From a virus: a stretch of DNA of 40,212 nucleotides. Under the pieces are notes generated by a model. The model did not search any database, was not told where the DNA came from, and worked only from the letters and a program-made list of their open reading frames with translations. Numbering within the stretch: the stretch's first letter is position 1; every line of letters starts with the position of its first letter. The stretch is taken from the IMG/VR virus record IMGVR_UViG_3300047317_000335, positions 1 to 40,212 of that record; one strand, given 5' to 3'. Shown in pieces: positions 29,908 to 37,737 of the stretch. Both the position numbers and the translations under genes were made by a program.

Positions 29908-32331
29908 TTGAAATTCCAAGAGATCCTGGCTCGGTTCCAAGACGTCAGTGAGACCAGTGACGGTTACCTCGCTGTCTGCCCGGCACACAATGACTCGCGC
30001 CCCTCGCTCCGCATTTGGTATGGGGAGGACGGACGGGTACGGCTCAAGTGCCGGGCAGGCTGCGAGACTGGCGCCGTGGTGACTGCCGCCGGTCTGCGCT
30101 GGCCGGACATGTTCGACGCTGAGGGACCGGGGCTCACCGTGGCCAAGGAACCTCCGGCGCCGGTTGCTCCGGGGCATGTGGCAGCGCTGGCGTATTTCGT
30201 CGACACGTCGTCTGCCGCGCTTTTCGACTTCATAGAGCCTATGGCGGAGACTGCCCGGAAGTACGCGGCTGGCCGGTTCGGATTGTCGGAAGACATGGTG
30301 GCGGACCTTGAGCTTGGGTTTGCTCCGGCTGGCGTGCAGTTCCGCTACGCATCCCGCGCGTTTAGCGCTTTCCCGCGCCTCACCGTGCCACTCAAGGACT
30401 TTGCCGGACGTCCGCGCGGATTGCAGGGGCGGGACTTGTCCGGTAACTGTCCGGGCCGGTGGGTGTCGCTGTCCAACCCTGAGGGCCACCGGTGGGCCAC
30501 GTACGGCGTTTTCAGGGGGCAGGGTGGCTATGGGGTCACCATCGTGTCTGAAGGGCCCGGAGATGGGCTCACAGTGGCTGCCGTTGGCTATGACGCTGTC
30601 TCCATCCGTGGCGCTGCGCTGGCCGGTAACCCGGATCTACTCCGTGAGCTTGCCGAGGGGCTCAAGGGCAGTCAGGTAATCGCCGCTGGCGACGACGACG
30701 ACGCTGGGCGACAGTTCAACCGGCGTCTTGCCGACGGACTGAAGGCGTACGGAATCACTGTCTACGCGCTGCCCCTTGGCGGGCCGGATATCACAGCGTG
30801 GCGTGAGTCTGCGGCTGACGAATTCGCCCCCGCACTGCACACTGCCGTTAAGTCGGCGCGACCGGTAGCCAGCGCACATGAGGCCGTGGCCGAGCAAGCT
30901 ACACAGAGCCTCGCTGAGCGCACCGGTGCTGACTTTGTCAGCCGTGACCAGGGCGTTGAAGCGGCGCGCATGTTGGGCGAACTCACCAAGCAGTACGGCG
31001 AGTCGCACGCGATAAGCGCCTACGCGCTGGTGGCTTGGACTGACGGCCGTATCAAGCACGCGCCGGAGCTTGGTTTCATGGTGTGGAACGGGCAGGTGTG
31101 GGAACGCAGCGCCACCAAGGTCCGCCAAGAGATTCACCGCATGGGCGCCGCGCTGGCGCTGGCTGGCGAGACTGTGGCCGCTAAGCAATTCCTGAACACC
31201 ACGGGCATTGACTCGATCCTCACGGAACTTAAGAGCGTGCCGAGCGTTCACGTGGCTGCGCATGCGTTTGATGCTGCCACGCATCTGCTCAACTTCCGCA
31301 ACGGCACGGTAGATCTGCGCACGGGGAGCATGCGACGCCACAATCCGGCGGACATGCTCACGTACGCGCTAGATGTCGACTACCGGCCGGAGGCGACTGC
31401 ACCGCGCTGGGAAAGGTTCCTGGGGGAGATCTTCCCCGATAACCCGGAGCTACCGGCGTACATGCGTCGCATGGTCGGTTACGGCATTACCGGTGACGTC
31501 AGTGAGCAGGCTTTCGCTGTGCTGTGGGGCAAGGGTGCCAACGGCAAGAGCGTGTTTACCGACACGCTGACTTCTGTGTTCCGCACCATCACGCGCACCA
31601 CGGGTTTCGCCACGTTCGAGGAAAAGCAGAATGGCGGAATTCCCAACGACATTGCCGCGTTGCGCGGGTCCCGCCTGGTTATGGCCAGCGAGGGTGAAGC
31701 GGGCAAGCCCATGAGCGAGGCGACGCTCAAGCGCGCGACCGGCAAGGAAATGATGCAAGCGCGTTTCCTCCGCAAAGAATTCTTTGAATTCAAACCCCAA
31801 TTCCTCATCATGCTGGCGACCAACCACAAGCCCCGGTTTAAGGGGCAGGATGAGGGGCTGTGGCGACGCGTCAAGCTCATCCCGTTCAGCCGCTGGTTTG
31901 CCCCGCATGAGCGTGACTATGAGCTTGACCGGAAGCTACTGGCGGAGGCGGAGGGCATTGCCGCTTGGGCCGTTCGGGGCGCCGTCGAGTGGTACGCGCG
32001 TGGCCTTGGTGAGCCTGACTCCATCACAGCGGCTACGCGTGAGTACCGGGAGACGTCTGACGCGCTGGCCGGTTTCTTCCCTGGTGTGCTGCTGGCTGAC
32101 GCGCGTGAGCAGATGAACGGCTCTGATGTGTTCGCCGCGTATCTCGATTGGTGCGAGGCGGAGAATCTGCCAGCCAAGGAACGCTGGACCCGGCGAGGGT
32201 TTTACAGCGCCATGGAAGAGCGAGGCGTTTACAAGAAACCCACCAACAAGGGTGTTGCGCTGGTGGGTGTCCGGCTGGCGGATGCTGCTCCGGCATTCGA
32301 TGGCCCCGGAATCTTCGGAGGCGGCAAGTGA
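29908..32331 (+). CDS. Primase-helicase fusion, D5 type
   Basis: An 807-aa replication protein. A zinc-binding primase start is seen in CPAHNDSRPSL and LKCRAGCETG (residues about 24-55). Toprim-like motifs are TIVSEGPGDGLTVAAVGYDA near 212 and VIAAGDDDDAGRQF near 256. A D5-N/DUF5906-type region follows, with FRNGTVDLRTG near 467. The helicase P-loop is LWGKGANGKSVFTDTL near 540-552, RLVMASEGEAG serves as Walker B near 588, and FLIMLATNHKPRF as sensor near 632. TTG 29908 is chosen because GGAAGGGAG precedes it. It makes primers and unwinds DNA for the polymerase gene that follows. Confidence 0.9.
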   Translation: MKFQEILARFQDVSETSDGYLAVCPAHNDSRPSLRIWYGEDGRVRLKCRAGCETGAVVTAAGLRWPDMFDAEGPGLTVAKEPPAPVAPGHVAALAYFVDTSSAALFDFIEPMAETARKYAAGRFGLSEDMVADLELGFAPAGVQFRYASRAFSAFPRLTVPLKDFAGRPRGLQGRDLSGNCPGRWVSLSNPEGHRWATYGVFRGQGGYGVTIVSEGPGDGLTVAAVGYDAVSIRGAALAGNPDLLRELAEGLKGSQVIAAGDDDDAGRQFNRRLADGLKAYGITVYALPLGGPDITAWRESAADEFAPALHTAVKSARPVASAHEAVAEQATQSLAERTGADFVSRDQGVEAARMLGELTKQYGESHAISAYALVAWTDGRIKHAPELGFMVWNGQVWERSATKVRQEIHRMGAALALAGETVAAKQFLNTTGIDSILTELKSVPSVHVAAHAFDAATHLLNFRNGTVDLRTGSMRRHNPADMLTYALDVDYRPEATAPRWERFLGEIFPDNPELPAYMRRMVGYGITGDVSEQAFAVLWGKGANGKSVFTDTLTSVFRTITRTTGFATFEEKQNGGIPNDIAALRGSRLVMASEGEAGKPMSEATLKRATGKEMMQARFLRKEFFEFKPQFLIMLATNHKPRFKGQDEGLWRRVKLIPFSRWFAPHERDYELDRKLLAEAEGIAAWAVRGAVEWYARGLGEPDSITAATREYRETSDALAGFFPGVLLADAREQMNGSDVFAAYLDWCEAENLPAKERWTRRGFYSAMEERGVYKKPTNKGVALVGVRLADAAPAFDGPGIFGGGK

Positions 32332-32429
32332 ACAGATGGTTTGTCGAAATGATCGCCGCATGGCTGCTGGTGTTCGGCGTGCTGTGTCCGGTGGCACTGC
32401 TCATTGAGCACTGGCTAGGTCTTTGGTAG
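32328..32429 (+). CDS. 33-aa membrane microprotein
   Basis: GTG 32328 overlaps the primase TGA by four bases. The product is mainly one hydrophobic helix, MIAAWLLVFGVLCPVALLI, followed by EHWLGLW. It ends just before palindrome copy 9. Role unknown; the fourth such tiny membrane protein in this phage. Confidence 0.55.
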   Translation: MNRWFVEMIAAWLLVFGVLCPVALLIEHWLGLW

Positions 32430-32436
32430 TCCGCCG

Positions 32437-32458
32437 CAGCGTGTGAATTCGCACAGTG
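32437..32458. repeat. 22-bp palindrome, copy 9
   Basis: CAGCGTGTGAATTC followed by GCACAGTG. It separates the primase unit from the polymerase unit. Confidence 0.85.
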
Positions 32459-32465
32459 AGGGTGG

Positions 32466-32485
32466 GGGAGTCTTTGGGCCCCCTC
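32466..32485 (+). repeat. Start-associated 20-bp element, copy 7 (diverged)
   Basis: GGGAGTCTTTGGGCCCCCTC. The flanking AGGGTGGGGG pairs with CCCCCTCACCCT, so here the element forms a strong hairpin. It ends 18 bases before ATG 32504. Confidence 0.6.
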
Positions 32486-32503
32486 ACCCTGGGAGGTACA
32501 CAC

Positions 32504-34354
32504 ATGAGGGAATTCCGCTACGCCGTTGCCGGTGACCCGGTCGTTGTCAACGTGCCCGAAACCGAAGATGACTTGCGCGCATTCTTCGCTTGGTGCCAGC
32601 AGGCAGACCAGCGAGGCATCAAGATTGCGCTGGACACGGAGACTAGTGGGCTGGACATCTTCAGCCCCGGCTATGCGCTCCGCACTGTGCAGTTTGGCGA
32701 CGCGCACACAGCGTGGGTCATCTGCTGGGAATGGGGCGGGCGCTTCCGCGAGGCTGCTCTCTGGGTGCTGCGTCGGATGCGTGCCTTCCTGGTGCACAAC
32801 GCTGCCTTTGACTGGCTGGTGTTGGACCGGCATGCCGGAGTGCCGCTGGAAGAACTCAGCGCCAAGACCACGGACACTCGCCTACTCGCTGCCCTGGTGG
32901 ACCCGCGCCAGCCCCAAGATGGGGGCATCGGCACTGGCCTTAAGCCCCTAAGCGGGTACTACGTTGACCCGGCTGCCCCGGACACCCAAGGGGACCTAAC
33001 GGCCATCTTCCGGGAGCAAGGACTCACCAAGTCCACTGGTTTTGCACGCATCGACATTCGGAACCCCACCTACCTGCTTTACGCCGGACTAGACGTCATC
33101 CTCACTGCACGGCTGGAGCCCAAGCTACGGAGTGAGCTGACCCGGCTGGACGTGCGCCCCGCACTTGAGCCGTACGAGCATGAGTTGGCGTACATCTGCG
33201 CCCACATGATGCGCACTGGCTTTCTGCTGGACACGGAGTACACGACTGCGCTGGCGTCCAACTTGTCAGCGGAGGAGCAGCGTTACCGCGAGGTGGCCGG
33301 ACGGTACGGCGTTGAAAACGTCAACTCCACAGCGCAGATTGCTGACGCGCTGCGCGGCATGGGCGAGGATCTGACGGAGCGCACTGCCTCCGGCGCGCTG
33401 AAGGTCGATAAGGCAGTGTTGCTTGACCTTGCTGACCTAGACCGTGACTGGAAGCGCGTTGGTGCCCGTACGGCCAATCCGCTGGCGGATGCTGTGATCC
33501 GTGCCAAGCGGTCCGGCAAGTGGCGGAGCGCGTATGCGGACACGTTCCTTGAGGTCATGAGCGCCGAGGGTCGCGTGCACCCGTTCGTGAACAGTTTGCA
33601 AGCACGGACGGCACGTATGTCCATCACCCGTCCAGCGCTGCAAACGCTGCCGTCAAGTGACTGGGTTATCCGGCGTGCGCTGCTGGCGGATGAGGGCCAC
33701 GTCATGGTGTCCACGGACTTCACTGCCGTTGAAATGCGTGTGTTGGCCGCGCTGGCGGGCGTGCGCAAGATGCAGGAAGCCATTGCCAGCGGTGCGGACC
33801 TTCATGACTTCACTGCCTCGCTGGTGTTCGGGCCGGACTTCACCAAGAAACACCGGAAGATTGCCAAGGGCATTGGTTTTGGCAAGGTCTACGGAGGCGG
33901 AGCGGCAAGCATCGCGCGGCAGACCGGTGCGGACGAGAATGACGTAAGGCGCGCGCTGGCTGCCTATGACGCTGTCTATCCGGAAATTAAGCGCTTCAGT
34001 AACAAGCTCCAGCGCGAGGCGAGGTGGGCCGGTTGGGTTGGTCTGAGCGCTACTGGGCGCCGTCTGCCGGTCGACCGTAACCGTGCTTACGCCATCGTGA
34101 ATTACGTGGTGCAGTCGACGGCGCGTGACTGTCTCGGCAACGCGCTCATTCAGGCCAAGGAAAAGGGTCTGTTGCCTCTAATGCGGCTGCCTATCCATGA
34201 CGAAATTCTCGCGTCCGTTCCGCGCGAAAACGCCACGGAGGTTGCTCGGGAGTTTGAGCAGTGCATGACCTTCAGCCTTGGCGGAGTACGCATTGAGGCG
34301 GAGGCGGAAATAGGTGGCCGGAGCTGGGGAAGCCTGTACGGAGCCGACGCATAG
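32504..34354 (+). CDS. DNA polymerase I (family A)
   Basis: A 616-aa replicative polymerase. The 3'-5' exonuclease domain shows ALDTETSGLD near 42-51, VHNAAFDWLVLD near 98 and LLYAGLDVILTARL near 190. The polymerase domain shows motif A VSTDFTAVEMRVLAALA near 402, motif B-like HRKIAKGIGFGKVYGG near 450, and motif C LPIHDEILASV near 563. The size and the lack of a 5' nuclease domain match actinophage polymerases. GGGAGGTACACAC precedes the ATG. It is separated from the primase by a palindrome and start-associated element, so its level can be set independently. Confidence 0.95.
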   Translation: MREFRYAVAGDPVVVNVPETEDDLRAFFAWCQQADQRGIKIALDTETSGLDIFSPGYALRTVQFGDAHTAWVICWEWGGRFREAALWVLRRMRAFLVHNAAFDWLVLDRHAGVPLEELSAKTTDTRLLAALVDPRQPQDGGIGTGLKPLSGYYVDPAAPDTQGDLTAIFREQGLTKSTGFARIDIRNPTYLLYAGLDVILTARLEPKLRSELTRLDVRPALEPYEHELAYICAHMMRTGFLLDTEYTTALASNLSAEEQRYREVAGRYGVENVNSTAQIADALRGMGEDLTERTASGALKVDKAVLLDLADLDRDWKRVGARTANPLADAVIRAKRSGKWRSAYADTFLEVMSAEGRVHPFVNSLQARTARMSITRPALQTLPSSDWVIRRALLADEGHVMVSTDFTAVEMRVLAALAGVRKMQEAIASGADLHDFTASLVFGPDFTKKHRKIAKGIGFGKVYGGGAASIARQTGADENDVRRALAAYDAVYPEIKRFSNKLQREARWAGWVGLSATGRRLPVDRNRAYAIVNYVVQSTARDCLGNALIQAKEKGLLPLMRLPIHDEILASVPRENATEVAREFEQCMTFSLGGVRIEAEAEIGGRSWGSLYGADA

Positions 34355-34371
34355 CGGGGGAGGGGTGCGGC

Positions 34372-34623
34372 ATGTTCTACCGCCGGAAGCGTACGCGTGT
34401 CGCACCCTCGCTGGACGAAATATACGCACAGTGGGCTGAAGCGGACGCGTGGGCATGTATCTACTGCGGAGCGCCATGGGAGCACGTGGAGCACTTCCAG
34501 CCGATCGCGCGTGGGGGAGTCACGGAGCTGGGGAATCTCTGGCCTGCGTGTGCGCTGTGCAACCTAACGAAAGCGGACCGTGACCCCTGGGAGTACCTCC
34601 GGTCACTAGGCGTAGCGGTTTAG
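34372..34623 (+). CDS. HNH endonuclease, 83 aa
   Basis: The core is compact: CIYCGAPWEHVEHFQPIARG, then LGNLWPACALCNLTKADRDP. The first His-type residue and the Asn/His positions are present, and two CxxC pairs bind zinc. GGGGAGGGGTGCGGC precedes the ATG. It follows DNA polymerase immediately and ends one base before palindrome copy 10. It is the shortest of four HNH proteins here. Confidence 0.85.
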   Translation: MFYRRKRTRVAPSLDEIYAQWAEADAWACIYCGAPWEHVEHFQPIARGGVTELGNLWPACALCNLTKADRDPWEYLRSLGVAV

Positions 34624-34624
34624 G

Positions 34625-34646
34625 CAGCGTGCGAATTCGCACAGTG
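34625..34646. repeat. 22-bp palindrome, copy 10
   Basis: CAGCGTGCGAATTC followed by GCACAGTG, one base after the HNH stop. It opens the 380-base gene-free region before the sigma-like gene. Confidence 0.9.
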
Positions 34647-34975
34647 CCGTTGCCAAGTCTTTATTCTGACGCCGTGTCGCACGTGCAAACCCGCTGTACC
34701 GAAGGTAACCAGGTCCCGTGGCATATGCCGTTCCGTGGATCTGAAGGCGGGAACCCCGTTCGCACCTTAGATGGTCCGTCAGTTAGCGCCTACGACCGTA
34801 GTTAGTAGCCATCTTCACAGCTTCCATACATGCCGTTACACGCCTACGTTCACACCACAACGAACGGCGGCAGCAAAGGCCACGCCCCGCCGGGAGTCGC
34901 AACCTCCCTGGTGGGGCTTTGTCTTGCCCCGAACTCAACTGTGACCCGCTTCACAGTCGTGGCTTGCCCCTTTCA
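34647..34975. promoter_or_regulatory. Gene-free region upstream of sigma-like gene
   Basis: No gene is convincing here. It holds the palindrome GGCATATGCC near 34724, the terminator at 34884-34920, and ACTGTGA-CCCGCT-TCACAGT at 34938-34957, a 7-bp-arm dyad that looks like an operator. CTTGCCCC occurs twice (34923-34930 and 34963-34970). TATTCT at 34662, near palindrome 10, could be a -10 box but has no matching -35. The region seems to be a control region for the sigma-like gene. Confidence 0.45.
34884..34920 (+). terminator. Rho-independent terminator
   Basis: GCCCC and GGGGC enclose GGGAG paired with CTCCC, followed by TTTGTCTT. It lies upstream of the sigma-like gene and ends any transcript from the polymerase unit. 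Confidence 0.8.
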
Positions 34976-34995
34976 GGGAGCGCTTGTGCCCCTAG
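34976..34995 (+). repeat. Start-associated 20-bp element, copy 8
   Basis: GGGAGCGCTTGTGCCCCTAG, ending 32 bases before ATG 35028. GTGCC can pair with GGCAC just beyond it. Confidence 0.8.
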
Positions 34996-35027
34996 GCACC
35001 TGAACCCCCGAGAAAGCAGGCAAAACC

Positions 35028-35837
35028 ATGATCGACATCACCATTGAGCAGATCCGCGCGGCAGCCGCGAACGACCTTGCGGCAGTAACGGCAGTGCTCG
35101 CGGAGTTTGAGCCCCACATCGGGCGCCTCGCCAACAAGTACGCGACTAGCGGCGGACGATACGACGCGGACCGCGCGGAAGAGCTTGCGCAGGCTGGCCG
35201 CATAGCGCTGTGGGAGCGCATCGGGGAATTCAACGGTGACAGCGTCGGCGAATTCGTCAGCTACATGGACAAGTGGATACGCGGCACCATGGCTGGCGAA
35301 CGGCGCGACGACTCGCACAACGGGGGCGTGAGTCGCCAGACGGTATGGCGCTTCAGCAAGTGCCTTGACGTCACCGGAGGCGACCCGTACGCGGCGGAGC
35401 GCGAGGCGGTACGGCCGGACGGATGCCTTGGCGGTGAGCGCATGACCCCGGAAACGGCGTACGCGGCGCGGCTGGCATGGCAGGGAGTTGCGTACCTTGA
35501 CGCTCCGGGCGCCAGCGGGAATGAGGGAACCCTCGGCGAGACCATAGCCACCACGTACGGCGTGCCGGATGACCTGGTTGAGGCGGCAGACATCAACGCT
35601 GAGCGCCGGAGGGTGCAGCGCAACGCCGTACACGCCACGCTGGAGCGCATGGGACGGCAGGCTGCTTTCACGCTGCGTGCCACGTACGGGATTGACCCGG
35701 TACCCCACATGGAGAGTGACGCCGAGATTGGCGCAGCGCTGGGAATCGACCACAAGCGCATTCGCCGCATCCGCAGCATGGGCAAGGACCGTTTCCGCGA
35801 GTTGTACCTCGCTGGCGCTGCCGCTCTCGCCGAATAA
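35028..35837 (+). CDS. Sigma-factor-like protein, 269 aa
   Basis: The N-terminal half resembles sigma-70 region 2: LAEFEPHIGRLANKYATSGG, then EELAQAGRIALWERIGEFNG (a DLxQEGxxGL-like element) and FVSYMDKWIRGTMAGERRDD (the helix that melts and reads -10). The C-terminal 50 residues resemble region 4 helix-turn-helix: DAEIGAALGIDHKRIRRIRS, ending GKDRFRELYLAGAAALAE. The middle is a linker of about 110 residues. It could redirect host RNA polymerase to phage promoters. AGAAAGCAGGC precedes the ATG. A non-sigma DNA-binding regulator remains possible. Confidence 0.7.
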   Translation: MIDITIEQIRAAAANDLAAVTAVLAEFEPHIGRLANKYATSGGRYDADRAEELAQAGRIALWERIGEFNGDSVGEFVSYMDKWIRGTMAGERRDDSHNGGVSRQTVWRFSKCLDVTGGDPYAAEREAVRPDGCLGGERMTPETAYAARLAWQGVAYLDAPGASGNEGTLGETIATTYGVPDDLVEAADINAERRRVQRNAVHATLERMGRQAAFTLRATYGIDPVPHMESDAEIGAALGIDHKRIRRIRSMGKDRFRELYLAGAAALAE

Positions 35838-35870
35838 GTAGCCACCCCACCACCCAAGGGAGAAACGCTC

Positions 35871-36026
35871 ATGTGTTACACCACCAAGACTGGCCACGCC
35901 GTTCAGTTCACGCGCGTCGGCACCGGATACGACGTCCACACGCGGAACGCCAAGGGCGAAACCATTTCGACTGTCTGGCTCACCGCTGACGAATCGCGCA
36001 CCCTCATGACGGCGCTTGAGGCGTAG
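35871..36026 (+). CDS. Small hypothetical protein, 51 aa
   Basis: ATG 35871 follows AAGGGAGAAACGCTC. The product MCYTTKTGHAVQFTRVGTGY then DVHTRNAKGETISTVWLT appears to be a small beta-rich domain with a helical end (ADESRTLMTALEA). It is probably transcribed with the sigma-like gene, 33 bases behind it. No family recognised. Confidence 0.65.
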   Translation: MCYTTKTGHAVQFTRVGTGYDVHTRNAKGETISTVWLTADESRTLMTALEA

Positions 36027-36029
36027 GCC

Positions 36030-36203
36030 GTGGCGGCTATAGATGGCTCTGTGAACGACCCAACGGCCACCGGTGGGGTGGCGGACCGGGCAGACGTCTG
36101 GCGGGCCGCTAGAGCGCTACTGAGCGCCTCCGGCATGGCCAGCGAGGCACGACCGGATGACGTGCTGGAGCTAGCGCGCTTCCTGGCTGGCGACGACTTC
36201 TAA
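36030..36203 (+). CDS. Small acidic helical protein, 57 aa
   Basis: GTG 36030 is three bases after the previous stop. The C-terminal part is helical (ADVWRAARALLSASGMASEA, PDDVLELARFLAGDDF), reminiscent of small phage proteins that accompany nucleotide genes. It ends just before the 13-bp hairpin at 36208. Start choice and function are uncertain. Confidence 0.55.
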   Translation: MAAIDGSVNDPTATGGVADRADVWRAARALLSASGMASEARPDDVLELARFLAGDDF

Positions 36204-36207
36204 GACT

Positions 36208-36247
36208 GGGGCAGTGAGCGGGTGGCCAGTACCTCGCTCACTGCCCC
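36208..36247 (+). terminator. Strong hairpin, possible terminator or attenuator
   Basis: GGGGCAGTGAGCG is exactly complementary to CGCTCACTGCCCC, a 13-bp stem with a 14-nt loop and no T-run. Its outer arms GGGGCAGTG/CACTGCCCC match the arms of several palindrome copies, but the centre is different. It precedes ThyX by 23 bases. Confidence 0.6.
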
Positions 36248-36270
36248 GCACCACGTAGGAAGGGGCGCAT

Positions 36271-36966
36271 ATGCGCATTGAGATCCTGGCAAGTACGTAC
36301 TTGCACCGCCCGATACTGGAAGACGCGTACGGGTACGACCCGGCACCGAAGGCAGGTACCAAGGGCGCGGACGCACTGAGCGAGGCAGCCGGACGCATCT
36401 GCTATCTGTCGTGGGAGCGACCCAATCCGGCGACTGCCGACAATGCCGGATACCTCGGCAACATCCTCCGGCAGGGGCATCACAGCGTGCTAGAACATGC
36501 CTCCGTTACCTTCCTGGTGCGCGGTGTGTCTCGCTCGCTGCTCGCTGAGCTGACCCGGCACCGGCACTTGAGTTTCAGTGTGGTGTCACAGCGCTACGTG
36601 GACTACGCGGCGACCGAGCCCGTCATCCCTCCGGCGCTCCGTGGCAGTGAGGGGGAGGCTTTCCTCCGCAGTGCGTACGCGTACGCCGTTGGCCGTTACC
36701 AATCCGCTGTAAAGGAACTGCGCGCCAAGGGTTTGAGCCGTAAGCAGGCTCGCGAGGCTGCCCGCGCTGTACTGCCAAATGCCGCGCCCGTCGACATGGT
36801 GGTTACCGGAAACCTGCGTGCGTGGCGTGATGTGCTGGGCAAGCGGAATTCTCCGGCGGCGGATGCTGAGATACAGGAATTCGCTGGGGAAGTGCTTGCA
36901 CTACTGCACAGCATTGCGCCGAGCAGTTTTCAGGACTTTGCGCCGGACAACAAAACTGATGGGTAA
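36271..36966 (+). CDS. thyX: Flavin-dependent thymidylate synthase
   Basis: 231 aa. Converts dUMP to dTMP with FAD and methylene-tetrahydrofolate. The ThyX signature [14 protein letters not shown] (RHRxxSxxxxSxR) is near residues 92-105. [13 protein letters not shown] near 70-82 and [20 protein letters not shown] near 185-204 are also conserved. AGGAAGGGGCGCAT precedes the ATG. With dCMP deaminase (37316) and dNMP kinase (22740) it gives the phage its own dTTP supply. Confidence 0.95.
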   Translation: MRIEILASTYLHRPILEDAYGYDPAPKAGTKGADALSEAAGRICYLSWERPNPATADNAGYLGNILRQGHHSVLEHASVTFLVRGVSRSLLAELTRHRHLSFSVVSQRYVDYAATEPVIPPALRGSEGEAFLRSAYAYAVGRYQSAVKELRAKGLSRKQAREAARAVLPNAAPVDMVVTGNLRAWRDVLGKRNSPAADAEIQEFAGEVLALLHSIAPSSFQDFAPDNKTDG

Positions 36967-36968
36967 CC

Positions 36969-37112
36969 ATGTACGTACTCACTGAGGGTTGGTACGAGGA
37001 TGAGACCGTTACGGGTGTCGTCTATAGCGAGGATGAGGCGCGCGACTGGGAGCGCGATAACCAATACCGTTCATACTACGGGCCGTTTGAGCCCGGAATG
37101 CCGGAGGCTTAG
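36969..37112 (+). CDS. Small acidic protein, 47 aa
   Basis: ATG 36969 lies two bases after the ThyX stop. The product is acidic and aromatic-rich (MYVLTEGWYEDETVTGVVYS, DWERDNQYRSYYGPFEPGMP). It is probably co-translated with ThyX. No family recognised. Confidence 0.6.
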   Translation: MYVLTEGWYEDETVTGVVYSEDEARDWERDNQYRSYYGPFEPGMPEA

Positions 37113-37114
37113 CC

Positions 37115-37255
37115 ATGATGGATATGTTTAGTGAGGCGCGCCAAATGGCCGCTCAGTTCCGCGAGGTATTCGAAGCCTTCATATTCGTTGGCTTCACCGA
37201 GCAGCAGGCCATGCAAATGGTGCTTGCCCTCATGTCTGCGCCTATCCGTGGCTAG
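37115..37255 (+). CDS. Small Met-rich helical protein, 46 aa
   Basis: ATG 37115 lies two bases after the previous stop. The product is helical with seven or more Met (MMDMFSEARQMAAQFREVFE, EQQAMQMVLALMSAPIRG). Its stop overlaps the next GTG region by eight bases. Function unknown. Confidence 0.55.
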   Translation: MMDMFSEARQMAAQFREVFEAFIFVGFTEQQAMQMVLALMSAPIRG

Positions 37256-37319
37256 GGTGCTCTCATTCCTCATAGGCGCGCTGGTGATGCTCTCGCTGAC
37301 CCCCGTGACTGCCCGGTGA
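37248..37319 (+). CDS. 23-aa membrane microprotein
   Basis: GTG 37248 lies within the end of the previous gene, and the TGA overlaps the deaminase GTG by four bases. The product MARVLSFLIGALVMLSLTPV plus TAR is one hydrophobic helix. The overlapping arrangement supports translation, but the call is modest. Confidence 0.4.
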   Translation: MARVLSFLIGALVMLSLTPVTAR

Positions 37320-37699
37320 CCAACCGGCCCAACTGGGATGAGTATTTCCTCGCTGGCGCAGCGTGGGCAGCGAGTCGCGCGGACTGCACCCGTCGCAAGG
37401 TGGGCGCCATCCTGGTCAACGCGCGGCATGAGGTACGCGGAGTGGGGTACAACGGCGCCCCGGCTGGCGTGCCCGGCTGTCTCTCCGGCAACTGTCCGCG
37501 AGGCAGGCTGACAGCGGAGCAGTGCGCCCCAAATAGTGACTACGCCAACTGTGTTGCCGACCATGCGGAGCGCAACGCTATCCGCCACTGTGACCCGGCG
37601 GAGCTTGCCGGATCCACGCTGTACGTGACGGATGAGCCGTGCCCCTCATGCTGGACGCTCATTCACGCGGCTGGCATCAAGCGTGTAGTTACGCCGTAG
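37316..37699 (+). CDS. dCMP deaminase
   Basis: 127 aa. Deaminates dCMP to dUMP, the substrate of ThyX. Zinc-binding motifs are VADHAERNAI (HAE, with catalytic Glu) near 82-91 and TDEPCPSCWTLI (PCxxC) near 106-117. RRKVGAILVN and GYNGAPAGVPGC are typical of the family. GTG 37316 overlaps the microprotein stop. The nearby ThyX completes the pathway. Confidence 0.95.
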   Translation: MTNRPNWDEYFLAGAAWAASRADCTRRKVGAILVNARHEVRGVGYNGAPAGVPGCLSGNCPRGRLTAEQCAPNSDYANCVADHAERNAIRHCDPAELAGSTLYVTDEPCPSCWTLIHAAGIKRVVTP

Positions 37700-37700
37700 G

Positions 37701-37722
37701 CAGCGTGCAAATTCACACACTG
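37701..37722. repeat. 22-bp palindrome, copy 11
   Basis: CAGCGTGCAAATTC followed by ACACACTG, one base after the deaminase stop and 15 bases before the lipoprotein ATG. Confidence 0.85.
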
Positions 37723-37737
37723 AGTTAGGGATGGAAC

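Noticed and set aside
2326-34995. Start-associated element as a standard sigma-70 promoter with TTGTGC as -35
   Set aside because: A -10 box at normal spacing would fall on or past the start codons, and no TATAAT-like sequence is found there.
34992-35939. 315-aa minus-strand frame opposite the sigma-like gene
   Set aside because: The forward frame has good starts, repeats and sigma-like motifs; the reverse product is Val/Arg/Ala-biased with no recognisable motif.
36208-36247. A fourteenth copy of the 22-bp palindrome
   Set aside because: It shares outer arms GGGGCAGTG/CACTGCCCC but lacks the GAATTC-type core and has a 14-nt unpaired centre.
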